From assembly GCA_045118975.1 (NCBI GenBank), contig JBGVCT010000013.1:1-25055 (forward strand): 25,055 nt of DNA, written 5' to 3'. The translations under genes were made by a program, and so were the position numbers. Positions within the stretch are counted from its first letter, which is position 1, and each line of letters begins with the position of its first letter. Below are positions 7,166-15,123 of this stretch, piece by piece. Origin of the DNA: RGIG6178 sp045118975. Its GTDB lineage: Bacteria > Bacillota_I > Bacilli_A > RFN20 > DUOF01. Below the pieces are notes generated by a model that was not told where the DNA came from, did no database searches, and saw only the letters and a program-made list of their open reading frames with translations.

Positions 7166-9583
7166 CTAACCTTCCAATAGACCTCTTTCTTTCATTATTT
7201 CTAATGCAGTCTTAGCATTTTCACTCCCCATATCTGCGGCTTTTATAAATAATTGTGCTGCTTTTTTATAATCTATATCAGTACCATATCCATAATAGTA
7301 ACAATATCCTAATCCATATAGCGCTCTTAAATGATTCTTTTCAGATGCTTTTTGATACCATTCAAATGCCTTTTGATAGTTTTGTTCAGTTCCTATTCCA
7401 CGCTCATATGAATATCCCAATGCATATTGAGCATCTGAATAACCTTGTTGAGCAGATAAAGTGTATAGCCTTAATGCCTCTTCATAATTAACTTCCACAC
7501 CTGAACCATTATAATAACAATCACCCAAATAATATTGAGCAGGAGCATATCCCTTATCGCTAACTTGTTTAAATATAGCAAATGCTTTATTTAAATCTTT
7601 TTCTACCACATTACCATAATAATAGAATCTACCTAAGCGATATTGAGAATCAACATCACCATTTTCTGCAGCCTTACTAAACCATTCAAATGCTTTTTTA
7701 TAATCGACCTCACAACCAAGCCCTGCATCATAACAAATACCTACATATCCTTGTGAATCCACATGTCCTTGATTTGCAGCCAACTCATAAAGTTCCTTAG
7801 CCTTTGCATAGTCTTTTTCTAATCCCACACCTGTATAATAACATCTAGCAATGCGATATTGTGCATACATATATCCCTTTTCTAGGGCCTTAAAATACCA
7901 TTCTAGAGCCTTAGAAAAATCTTTTTCCACTCCTAATCCATGCTCATAAAAATATCCAACAACATATTCTGCCTTTGTGTATCTATTTTGTGCTGATTTT
8001 AAATAATATTCAAAAGCTTTAACTAAATCTTTTTCTACCCCAGTACCATCTTCATAACAATGTCCTAATGCATATTGAGCATATCTATCATTGTCATTAG
8101 CAGCTATAGTATAGTATTCAATTGCTTTTCCATGATCAACTTCTACACCTTGCCCCCAATAATAGCAATCAGCTAAACCACTAGCACCTCGAGCCAAACC
8201 ATAATCAGCTGTTTCCTTATATAAATCAAACGCTCTTTTATAATCTTTTTCTACACCTTGCCCATAATAATAACAATCAGCTAAGCAAGCTTTAGCCTTT
8301 ATATGACCCCTATCTGATGCCATTGTATATAATTCAACAGCCTTAACATAATCAACTGGAGTACCCATCCCATAATAATATAAGTTTCCAGCATTAAATT
8401 GTGCAGATCTATTACCTAGTCTACTAGCTCTGATATACCATTCTAGAGCAGTAGTAATATTTCTCTCAACACCTTCACCATTTTCATACATATACCCAAT
8501 ACTACATATTGATGAAGATTCATTCTGCTGAGCGGCTTTTTGATACCACTCTAAAGCTAGAGCATAACTTTGTTCAACATATTGTCCTACATAATATATA
8601 TCTCCAAGCATAGATTGCCCTTGAGCAAAACCATTCACAGCGGATTTTTTATACCATTCCACTGCAACATTTTCATCTTTTTCTACACCTTGCCCATTTA
8701 AATAACAATTACCTAGATAGAATTGTGCTCTTGCATATCCCCCATTAGCGGCAATTTTGTAATTTTCTACAGCCTTCACTAAATCAGCATCCACGCCATG
8801 CCCATAGTAATAACAATTACCTAAAGCGCAATATGCCCTAATATCACCATTTCTTGCAGACAATGAATATAGTTCAAAAGCCTTAGCAAAATCTCTTTCT
8901 ACTCCTTCACCATTATAGTAACAACAGCCTAAATTATATTGGCCACCCCTATGTCCTGCATCAGAAGCTTTCTTATACCATTCAAATGCTTTTTGAAAGT
9001 CTTGTTCGACACCCCTACCAAACACATAGAAATTTCCCATAGCATTAAAAGCTCCAGGGACATTTTGATTTATAGCCTTTTGCATCCATTCTATTGCAAG
9101 TGTTACATTCTCCTCAACTCCAGAACCCATGTCATAGCATTGTGCTAAATTAAATTGCGCATATGGTTCTCCTTGAATAGCTGCTTTTTCATATTCTTTA
9201 ACAGCAAGTGTCATATCCTTTTGACAACCAATCCCCATTTCATAACAATATCCCAAAGCAGATTGTGCCTTTGCATATCCAGCAGATGAAAGTTCTTTAT
9301 ACAATTCAACAGCTCTTTGATAATCCTTTTCTACACAATCCCCATAAAAATATGCTTCTGCCATATAATACCTTGCTCTCAATGATCCTCCCACCATTGC
9401 TCTATGAACCCATTCCATCCAATTATTTTGAATCCCTTGTGAGCTTTCTGCTTGCTTATATTTTGTAGCAATCGCACATTGAGCCATTAAATCATCTTTT
9501 CTAGCTAATTCTAGTAATTCCTCCATAGTCTTAGACATATATTCTTTCATTAATTCCTCTTCTTCAAAATAATTCATTGCCAT
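7166..9583 (-). CDS. Sel1-like repeat protein
   Basis: The 805-residue protein is almost entirely Sel1-like (TPR-related) repeats. After a 67-residue helical N-terminus come 20 consecutive repeats of exactly 36 residues (68-787) and an 18-residue capping stretch. The repeat pattern is A-x-x-x-L-G-x-C-Y-x-x-G-x-G-V-E-x-D-x-x-K-A-x-E-W-Y-x-K-A-A. No signal peptide or membrane segment is seen, so the protein is predicted to be cytoplasmic. Such solenoids usually act as scaffolds for protein complexes; some secreted ones are virulence factors, which does not fit here. The start has GGAGG 7 bases upstream; a second in-frame ATG two codons later is also possible. It is followed one base later by the methyltransferase gene. 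Confidence 0.92.
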   Translation of the reverse strand: MAMNYFEEEELMKEYMSKTMEELLELARKDDLMAQCAIATKYKQAESSQGIQNNWMEWVHRAMVGGSLRARYYMAEAYFYGDCVEKDYQRAVELYKELSSAGYAKAQSALGYCYEMGIGCQKDMTLAVKEYEKAAIQGEPYAQFNLAQCYDMGSGVEENVTLAIEWMQKAINQNVPGAFNAMGNFYVFGRGVEQDFQKAFEWYKKASDAGHRGGQYNLGCCYYNGEGVERDFAKAFELYSLSARNGDIRAYCALGNCYYYGHGVDADLVKAVENYKIAANGGYARAQFYLGNCYLNGQGVEKDENVAVEWYKKSAVNGFAQGQSMLGDIYYVGQYVEQSYALALEWYQKAAQQNESSSICSIGYMYENGEGVERNITTALEWYIRASRLGNRSAQFNAGNLYYYGMGTPVDYVKAVELYTMASDRGHIKAKACLADCYYYGQGVEKDYKRAFDLYKETADYGLARGASGLADCYYWGQGVEVDHGKAIEYYTIAANDNDRYAQYALGHCYEDGTGVEKDLVKAFEYYLKSAQNRYTKAEYVVGYFYEHGLGVEKDFSKALEWYFKALEKGYMYAQYRIARCYYTGVGLEKDYAKAKELYELAANQGHVDSQGYVGICYDAGLGCEVDYKKAFEWFSKAAENGDVDSQYRLGRFYYYGNVVEKDLNKAFAIFKQVSDKGYAPAQYYLGDCYYNGSGVEVNYEEALRLYTLSAQQGYSDAQYALGYSYERGIGTEQNYQKAFEWYQKASEKNHLRALYGLGYCYYYGYGTDIDYKKAAQLFIKAADMGSENAKTALEIMKERGLLEG
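7223..9382 (-). repeat. Array of 20 in-frame 108-bp Sel1 units
   Basis: Residues 68-787 of the Sel1 protein form 20 units of 36 codons without a single insertion or deletion between units. The units are diverged at DNA level, so this is an old, purified repeat rather than a recent tandem expansion. Confidence 0.85.
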
Positions 9584-9655
9584 AACATTACCTCCATGTA
9601 TCTACATTAAGAATATCATAACATGCCAATTTACTTTATATTTAAGACAAATAAT

Positions 9656-9687
9656 AAAAAAAGAGTTACACTAGTAACCCTTTTTTT
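9656..9687 (-). terminator. Terminator of the cotJ unit
   Basis: On the minus strand GGGTTAC (9680-9674) pairs with GTAACTC (9669-9663) around TAGT, followed by seven T. The upstream arm contains the last codons and the TAG stop of the Mn-catalase-like gene. A-runs and T-runs flank both sides, so it can work in both directions. Confidence 0.85.
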
Positions 9688-10228
9688 CATATTCATCAAA
9701 TAACTCTTTAAATCTATTAAAATGAACGACTTCCCTTTGTCTTAAAAACAAAAGTACATCTATTACATCTTTATCATCACATAAATCGATAAGATATTCA
9801 TATGTTGCCCTGGCTTTTTGCTCAGCCGCCATATCTTCGCTTAAATTAGCAAGAACATCTTCCATGGATTCAATATATGCAGCAGTAAATGGTTCTCCTG
9901 TTGAACTACTAGGATATATAGCCAAACCTTTTTGAGCATATATTGGATCAAATCCCGCTGCTTTAATCTCTTCAATAGTAGCTCCTTCAGTTAATTGTTT
10001 AATCATCGTAGAAATCATTTCTACATGTCCAAGCTCTTCACACGCTATATCTGTTAGTAGTGCTTTCCCTTTTTGATCAGGCATTGAAAAACTTTGCGAC
10101 AAATATCTAAGTGAAGCAGCAAGTTCTCCATTAGGACCTCCAAGTTGAGTAAGTAAATCTTTAGCAAATTTTAAATTTCTTTTTTTTATGTTTACTGGAT
10201 ACTCTAATCTTTTTTCATACACAAACAT
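9671..10228 (-). CDS. cotJC: Spore coat protein CotJC, manganese catalase family
   Basis: The 185-residue protein of the Mn-catalase/CotJC family has the normal length for CotJC, which is shorter than full Mn-catalases. The dimanganese ligands expected for the four-helix bundle are in place: E35 (GELAASLRYLSQ), E65 and H68 (EELGHVEM), E136 (MAAEQKA), and E166 with H169 (REVVHF). It should therefore bind metal and may break down peroxide in the spore coat. It begins two bases past the cotJB-like gene, and its stop lies inside a terminator stem. The pairing with CotJB makes the coat assignment much firmer than a free catalase. Confidence 0.88.
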   Translation of the reverse strand: MFVYEKRLEYPVNIKKRNLKFAKDLLTQLGGPNGELAASLRYLSQSFSMPDQKGKALLTDIACEELGHVEMISTMIKQLTEGATIEEIKAAGFDPIYAQKGLAIYPSSSTGEPFTAAYIESMEDVLANLSEDMAAEQKARATYEYLIDLCDDKDVIDVLLFLRQREVVHFNRFKELFDEYEKKGY

Positions 10229-10230
10229 TT

Positions 10231-10695
10231 TTAATTCCCCCTAACCCAAGGGAATTTACCCTCTAACCATTCATAAGTATCAGTTTTGTTTGAGTGAAAA
10301 CTATTCAATGGATAAAACCTATTATCAAAATCAGCCACCTTTTTATAGTACTTCTCTCTTGTTTCATTAAACAATTTCAATGCTTGTTTATCCTGAGGAT
10401 GCATATCTAAATACAATCCTAAATCAGTTAAATAAAATCCATACATTTGAATCTCTAGTAATAATCTATCTCTATCATTATTAACAATTATATTTCCTAC
10501 CTTATAACTCTTATATGGTTTATAAGTATTAGTCTCTATATTGCCCTTTAAAAAGCCTTCATTTTCATTAGCAAACATAGTATTTACTCTATTAAGTGCA
10601 TATTCGGGATAGTTAATAGTTTGATAATTTTCATAATAGCAATTACTATTAGAATCATCACAATTTCCTAATCCCATATAATACAATTCATTCAT
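10231..10695 (-). CDS. cotJB: Spore coat protein CotJB, with a CotJA-like N-terminal stretch
   Basis: The 154-residue protein has a C-terminal half that is CotJB-like: LLLEIQMYGFYLTDLGLYLD, MHPQDKQAL, and a late TYEWLEGKFPWV, where CotJB proteins end in a Trp-rich segment. The first half (MNELYYMGLGNC to KSYK) is not in ordinary CotJB; its EGFLKGN and YKPYKSY motifs recall short CotJA-type coat proteins, so a CotJA-CotJB fusion is possible. I chose the ATG at 10695 because GGGAGGG stands 5 bases before it; an upstream in-frame start would overlap that site and its promoter. It leads the cotJ unit; no separate cotJA is present. Confidence 0.78.
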   Translation of the reverse strand: MNELYYMGLGNCDDSNSNCYYENYQTINYPEYALNRVNTMFANENEGFLKGNIETNTYKPYKSYKVGNIIVNNDRDRLLLEIQMYGFYLTDLGLYLDMHPQDKQALKLFNETREKYYKKVADFDNRFYPLNSFHSNKTDTYEWLEGKFPWVRGN

Positions 10696-10714
10696 TCTTT
10701 TCCCTCCCAATAGA

Positions 10715-10743
10715 ATAGTATGAAAAAAGAAAAATCTTAGATG
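10715..10743 (-). promoter_or_regulatory. Candidate sigma-E-type sporulation promoter for cotJ
   Basis: On the minus strand CATACTAT (10722-10715) matches the sporulation sigma-E -10 consensus CATACAmT at seven of eight positions. About 14 bases upstream lies a weak -35 (ATCTAAG). It falls between the preceding terminator and the cotJ ribosome binding site, where cotJ in Bacillus also has a sigma-E promoter. The -35 is poor, so this stays tentative. Confidence 0.4.
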
Positions 10744-10758
10744 GGCAATAGACACAAT

Positions 10759-10787
10759 AAAAAAGCAGATTATTTCTAATCCGCTTT
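10759..10787 (-). terminator. Terminator of the Nudix gene
   Basis: On the minus strand AAAGCGGATTA (10787-10777) pairs with TAATCTGCTTT (10772-10762) around a GAAA loop with one G.U pair, followed by a T-rich tail. It starts 7 bases past the Nudix stop. Confidence 0.88.
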
Positions 10788-10794
10788 AATTAAA

Positions 10795-11283
10795 CTAAAT
10801 ATATTCTTCCTTATCTAGATAAGTTGTAATACCCAACTTTTCCTTAGCCACTCTTGTAGCTGCCTCAACTTGAAGCTTACCAACTTCTCCCCAACCTAGT
10901 AGTTCAATAACCCTTTCAGGTGTTGTAAGCAACCTTTCATAAGTTTTACCATTATCAGGATCAGGTTTTACTTCTCCAATTGTATCAATGATTGCAGTCA
11001 TTCTAACTTGTGCATATGGAGGAATACCATTTTCCTCATCTACAAGTTGATAACCAACCATCACTGGTTCATAAATTGTAGTATTAACCTCTTCGATTAA
11101 TTCCCTTTTTAACGTCTCTACTTTGTCTTTGTCGAAACTCTCTGGAGTTCCTCCTGCTAGAGAATGTTTTCCATCCTCAATTCTCATCAGCATTCTACCA
11201 TCTCTAGTGAATACTAGGCCATATACTTGCTTAATCTTTATATTAGCAGGTACTTCGCCATCAAACCATTTAAACGTTGCCAT
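10795..11283 (-). CDS. Nudix-fold hydrolase with divergent Nudix box
   Basis: The 162-residue protein with Nudix features: AGGTPESFDKDKVETLKREL followed by IEEV. The REUxEE core is present, but spacing from the Gly-Gly is about two residues longer than in the standard box, and the usual xGU after it reads VNT. Metal binding through the Glu pair is still plausible. I chose the ATG at 11283 because AGGAGG lies 7 bases upstream; a longer in-frame reading would run through a terminator and into the transporter gene. It stands alone between two terminators with its own promoter. Substrate is unknown and activity is less certain than for the other Nudix protein at 4121-4630. Confidence 0.75.
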   Translation of the reverse strand: MATFKWFDGEVPANIKIKQVYGLVFTRDGRMLMRIEDGKHSLAGGTPESFDKDKVETLKRELIEEVNTTIYEPVMVGYQLVDEENGIPPYAQVRMTAIIDTIGEVKPDPDNGKTYERLLTTPERVIELLGWGEVGKLQVEAATRVAKEKLGITTYLDKEEYI

Positions 11284-11308
11284 ACATGCACCTCCTATAG
11301 CAAAAACA

Positions 11309-11317
11309 ATTATAGCA
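11309..11317 (-). promoter_or_regulatory. Extended -10 promoter for the Nudix gene
   Basis: The minus strand reads TGCTATAAT, an extended -10, directly after the T-run of the preceding terminator and 26 bases before the gene start. A TAGACT element 16 bases upstream, inside the terminator stem, could act as a -35. Confidence 0.5.
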
Positions 11318-11346
11318 AAAAAAAGAGATAAGTCTACACTTATCTC
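11317..11346 (-). terminator. Terminator of the YwaF-PlsC-GltS unit
   Basis: On the minus strand GAGATAAGT (11346-11338) pairs perfectly with ACTTATCTC (11333-11325) around a 4-base loop, followed by eight T. It starts 7 bases past the transporter stop. Confidence 0.92.
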
Positions 11347-11353
11347 AAATAAA

Positions 11354-12754
11354 CTATTCAATACCTTTTTTATTTTTCTTTTTAAATATGACTCTTCTAA
11401 ATAAAATTGCATTATATACTACAAACAGCACTATAACTACACCAAAAACAATGAGTGCATTTACAATACTACCTCCAGCATATGGGACAAGTAATAAAAT
11501 AGGTGCTCCAAATGCTATCGCTGGTAGTTGTTGGAAAATCAAGTTATTAGATGCAGGAGTCTCATAATTTGGATCTATCTCCCTTAACAAAATCATACCT
11601 GTAGAGGCTGTTCCTGTTAGCATTCCAAATATTGAAAAGAAAGCTTCATGTTCATATTCTGGATATATCTTTTTACAAACAAATCTAATATAGTAGAAAG
11701 TTGCAAAGCCACCTAATAAACAAACTATAATAAGTGGAACTAATATTCCTGATAAATCTTGCCAATCTATAGCAGCAATACCAGCTACAATCATAACATC
11801 AAAGAATAATCCAGAGATTCTAGACATATAGTGATTATTTATATATTTATGTCTCATTATTCCCTTATCTCTTAGTTTATTAGCAGCTACTTTTGTTATG
11901 ATTGCCACAATTGTTCCAATAAGGAAATTGAATCCCCAAATAAGCGGTCTTAAAGTATTAAGACCAAACTTTCCTAAATAAGTTATAACCAATTCAGATA
12001 ATCCCAACATTATAAGATAAGTTATTAAATAACAAGCAATAACCCAACCAATTTGTATAGTAAGCTTATCTACTGACTGACTTAAAGGAGCCTCGTTTTC
12101 TTCATAAACAGCTATAGATTGGTCATTTGTATTATCTTTTCTAGCAAGTTGCACATTTAATTTACCCTTCTTTTTTAATATATTTAAGTAAATAACACCA
12201 ACTATGCAAGCCACTAAAAAACCAATAGCAGCAATTGATAATCCAAATGCAGGACCATTTTCAAATCCCATATCCTGATACACTTTACCAAAGTTTAGTG
12301 CTTGGCCTGTTCCTTGTCCATATCCCATAGGAAGTAATAATCCCGCTGCAAAAAATAAATCTTTAAACAATGTAACAGATAATAATAAAGTAATGCCAAG
12401 TCCAACAATTGCTTGCACTAAATAGCCATTAACAGTCACAATACCACTGTCAACAATAACAGATGTTTTAGACTTTTTACTCTTATCTGCAGTTTGAAGA
12501 GCTACCGCAATAAATCCAAGTCCCAAACAATGATAAGTCAATCCTTCCATAAATTTAGAATTCACAAAGTAATCAGAAACCCATGGTATTAACTTTAAAG
12601 CAAAAATTAATAATCCCGCCACCACACTTGCTGGTACTAATGAGTTTTTTATTACAGGAACTCTCCTAGAAATAATATTTCCTAAAATAATAAAGAATAA
12701 AATAATTCCTAATTGAAGACATATAGACCAGTTATTATATTCCCATAAAACCAT
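11354..12754 (-). CDS. GltS-type sodium/glutamate symporter family transporter
   Basis: The 466-residue polytopic membrane protein has about ten to twelve hydrophobic helices. Its two-fold layout resembles bacterial GltS Na+/glutamate symporters: IIL...NSLVPASVVAGLL near the N-terminus, a Gly-rich MGYGQGTGQALNFGKVYQDMGF region (split by the family signature GxGTG) and GMLTGTASTGMILLREIDP in the second half. It would import glutamate or a related carboxylate using the sodium gradient; the exact substrate is unproven. I chose the second of two close ATGs (12754), because AGGAGG is 8 bases before it and only 2 before the first. It overlaps the end of the acyltransferase gene by about 20 bases and ends the operon. 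Confidence 0.82.
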   Translation of the reverse strand: MVLWEYNNWSICLQLGIILFFIILGNIISRRVPVIKNSLVPASVVAGLLIFALKLIPWVSDYFVNSKFMEGLTYHCLGLGFIAVALQTADKSKKSKTSVIVDSGIVTVNGYLVQAIVGLGITLLLSVTLFKDLFFAAGLLLPMGYGQGTGQALNFGKVYQDMGFENGPAFGLSIAAIGFLVACIVGVIYLNILKKKGKLNVQLARKDNTNDQSIAVYEENEAPLSQSVDKLTIQIGWVIACYLITYLIMLGLSELVITYLGKFGLNTLRPLIWGFNFLIGTIVAIITKVAANKLRDKGIMRHKYINNHYMSRISGLFFDVMIVAGIAAIDWQDLSGILVPLIIVCLLGGFATFYYIRFVCKKIYPEYEHEAFFSIFGMLTGTASTGMILLREIDPNYETPASNNLIFQQLPAIAFGAPILLLVPYAGGSIVNALIVFGVVIVLFVVYNAILFRRVIFKKKNKKGIE

Positions 12755-13919
12755 CTTCATTTCCTCCTTTTTTATTTCTTATCATATAAAAAGCATGTAA
12801 ATACTTAATCATATTAATCCTTTTATCGCCAAAAAATTGATATGTTTTGTCTTTTGTGTAAAAATTCATTTTCTTTTTACCCAAAATAGCCATTTCCTCT
12901 ATTTCTTCAAATTTAAATTCCAAAACTTTATCCTTAAATTTGAATTCTAGTTTGTCACCATAAAATCTTAATATTCCTTTGCCAATTTTTTTCTTTGTCT
13001 TATACTTTCTAGGATTTACAAGCGTAACCTTTTCTTCATACAACAAAGTTTCATCCTTTATAGGCATCTTTTTAAGTTCTTCAATTTGATAGTTATACCA
13101 ATCCTTTACATATTTAAAAATAAAGTTTTCATTATTAGAAGTAAAAGTTAAATCCTCATTATAGTTAACTTCAACTCCACAATTAGAACAACAAATCATA
13201 TTCTTTTTTGACTTAAGAGTATTTAATTTTCCACATATAGGACATCTATACAAAACCCTTTCTAGATACATTGCTCTACTATTACTTTTATATTGATTGT
13301 AATAGGTAAAATTATCAACGTTTATTCCTTCCTTTATCGCAGCGTAAATGTCTTCATTACTCATTTCTTTTATTTCTTCTACGCTATATATCTTTTTTAC
13401 ACCAACATGCATTTTCCCTTTTCTACTACTTTTAGAAAATCTAGGATCAGTTCCAAAGCCACCTTCTATATTACATATAACAAGTGGCTTTTTTAATAAT
13501 TTTACAAGTTTAGAAATAGAATCATCGAAATAACAAAGTTCTCCTGTAAAGCTTCTATTTCCCTCAACAAAAACACAAATGCTAGAACCTTCATTAGCCA
13601 CTTTTAAACAATTTCTTATAGCTTGCAAATCGCTTTTTGTGCCTTTTTGTTTAGGAATTGGTTTAACCAAAAACTCTATTGCTTTTCCCAAAATGAAATG
13701 ATCAAATAAATCAGTATTAGCCATATAATAAACATGTTCTTTTGATAATATCCCAATCATAAACGGGTCTAGCGTTGTAACATGATTTGAAATAAATAAC
13801 GCACCACTTGGAAATGAAACTGCATTATCAAAACTACAATTATATTTTGTTTTAAAAAACACTTTAAATATCGGTCTAATAAAATCTATAACAAATTGAT
13901 GTCTTTTTTTCTTCCACAT
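12735..13919 (-). CDS. PlsC-like acyltransferase with zinc ribbon and C-terminal PH/GRAM-like part
   Basis: The 394-residue protein has an N-terminal glycerol-phosphate acyltransferase domain: catalytic H46-x4-D51 (NHVTTLDPF), VEGNRSFTG at 118-126 (the substrate-binding EGxRS-type block) and CNIEGGFGTDPR. PlsC enzymes are about 240 residues; this one carries roughly 160 more. The extra part has a zinc ribbon with C226-x2-C229 and C244-x2-C247, then a beta-rich stretch (about 255-380, RKYKTKKKIGKGILRFYGDK) resembling a PH/GRAM fold. It probably acylates a lysophospholipid or related lipid at the membrane. It sits between the YwaF-like membrane protein and the transporter, overlapping the latter. 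The start has GGAGTTG upstream. Confidence 0.8.
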   Translation of the reverse strand: MWKKKRHQFVIDFIRPIFKVFFKTKYNCSFDNAVSFPSGALFISNHVTTLDPFMIGILSKEHVYYMANTDLFDHFILGKAIEFLVKPIPKQKGTKSDLQAIRNCLKVANEGSSICVFVEGNRSFTGELCYFDDSISKLVKLLKKPLVICNIEGGFGTDPRFSKSSRKGKMHVGVKKIYSVEEIKEMSNEDIYAAIKEGINVDNFTYYNQYKSNSRAMYLERVLYRCPICGKLNTLKSKKNMICCSNCGVEVNYNEDLTFTSNNENFIFKYVKDWYNYQIEELKKMPIKDETLLYEEKVTLVNPRKYKTKKKIGKGILRFYGDKLEFKFKDKVLEFKFEEIEEMAILGKKKMNFYTKDKTYQFFGDKRINMIKYLHAFYMIRNKKGGNEDGFMGI

Positions 13920-13962
13920 ATTTTCAACTCCATTAATTTAATATATACAAGCATGAAGATAT

Positions 13963-15015
13963 TTAATTTATTTTCCAATATCCTCCATTACCTGCACCAA
14001 CTCTTTCAAGCTTTCCAATTTCTTTTAAATGCTTGATATGCTTATCTAACTCATAATCACTCATTTTTGCATCTAAAGCAATTTGTTTTTTACTTGATTT
14101 AGGATTATTTGAAATAACTTCTAATACAGTTTTTTCCCTTCCACTAATTCCATCTTCACTACTCTTACTAGTAACAATTGGTGTAATTTCACTCTCTTTT
14201 ACTAACATTTCAATATCTTTATCAAGTAATGATAATTCTTCAATAGCAGAATCCACACTAGTTATTGTCACTCTATTATCTACTCTCTTTCTAGTAAATA
14301 AGTTTACAAAATAGAACATAAATACATAAACGATTAATATTCCAACATACAAATACTGATATGGGAAACTAAGATTCAACTCTAATGGATCATTTCTCAT
14401 ATACATATAATCACTTCCTGGGAATATAACCCAATTTAGTAAATATCCCCATGTAAACATTATGATTAAACATAGGTATGGTTGCCATATTTTTTTAAAC
14501 CTAAACTCTACTTTTCTAAGAGTCATCAATGATATTGCCAAAATAAATCCAATCATATGAGAAACAGTACTATATATATTAGTAAAAGCCATATACTTTT
14601 GATTAATACCAACTGCTGGATATACAAGGAATGCAAAAGTAGCAAGAAGACCCGCTATAGAACTATAATTTAATAATAGTTTATTATTGCTATATATTCC
14701 AATAATAATTACCCATACCATAACTGAACATATATGCATAGGTAAAATTATTTTAGCAACGCTTTCTATAGTATATGAACTTGCAAACCACAAATTAACT
14801 ACTCTTGTAGCAATTTCAAAAAACAATAATATTGTGGCGCAAAAGTGAAAGAATAGATTCTTTGCCTTATCACTTCTTTTTCTAAATATCAGTCCCACAA
14901 ACACACATAAAAGTGCAGTCATAACAAGCATAATAATGTGTCTTGTTCCAAATAAATACTCGCTTTTTTCCAAACTAGGATTGTTATTATTAGTAAGCCA
15001 ATCTATAAAAGTCAT
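13963..15015 (-). CDS. YwaF/TMEM164-like membrane protein fused to a winged-helix domain
   Basis: The 350-residue protein has an N-terminal membrane domain of about seven helices (residues 25-245) that matches the YwaF/TIGR02206 family (TMEM164-like), including the LPMHICSV block with its conserved His and Cys. Residues 292-350 form a different, soluble domain: ISNNPKSSKKQIALDAKMSD followed by HIKHLKEIGKLERVG and a GNGGYWKI wing, typical of winged helix-turn-helix DNA-binding domains. A linker rich in charged and Ser residues joins them. Human TMEM164 is a lipid acyltransferase, so a lipid role in line with the adjacent PlsC-like gene is conceivable. First gene of a three-gene unit; GAGGTGG precedes the ATG. 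A perfect palindrome lies in its promoter. Confidence 0.72.
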   Translation of the reverse strand: MTFIDWLTNNNNPSLEKSEYLFGTRHIIMLVMTALLCVFVGLIFRKRSDKAKNLFFHFCATILLFFEIATRVVNLWFASSYTIESVAKIILPMHICSVMVWVIIIGIYSNNKLLLNYSSIAGLLATFAFLVYPAVGINQKYMAFTNIYSTVSHMIGFILAISLMTLRKVEFRFKKIWQPYLCLIIMFTWGYLLNWVIFPGSDYMYMRNDPLELNLSFPYQYLYVGILIVYVFMFYFVNLFTRKRVDNRVTITSVDSAIEELSLLDKDIEMLVKESEITPIVTSKSSEDGISGREKTVLEVISNNPKSSKKQIALDAKMSDYELDKHIKHLKEIGKLERVGAGNGGYWKIN

Positions 15016-15034
15016 ACTACCACCTCTTAGCTAA

Positions 15035-15077
15035 ATTATAAAACATAAAGACTTATAGAAATATATTTTCTATAAGT
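15035..15077 (-). promoter_or_regulatory. Promoter with 11-bp perfect palindrome upstream of the YwaF-winged-helix gene
   Basis: A TATAAT -10 lies at 15040-15035 on the minus strand. At 15051-15077 ACTTATAGAAA and TTTCTATAAGT form a perfect 11-bp inverted repeat around TATAT, covering the expected -35 position. In the plus direction it is followed by T-run bases, so it could also be a terminator remnant, but the only gene it could regulate is the one with a DNA-binding domain. Binding by that protein is inference. Confidence 0.5.
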
Positions 15078-15094
15078 TTTTTAGTCTATATAAC

Positions 15095-15121
15095 AAAAAA
15101 AGAAGGGATATTACCCTTCTT
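15095..15121 (-). terminator. Terminator of the S41 peptidase unit
   Basis: On the minus strand AAGAAGGG (15121-15114) pairs with CCCTTCTT (15107-15100) around a 6-base loop, followed by five T. It follows the peptidase stop immediately. Confidence 0.88.
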
Positions 15122-15123
15122 AT

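Noticed and set aside
10696..10755. Longer starts for the cotJB-like gene and others (Nudix at 11283, CAT-like at 19694, DUF523 at 22489)
   Set aside because: Each extension runs through a promoter, ribosome binding site or terminator, while the internal ATG has a good ribosome binding site.
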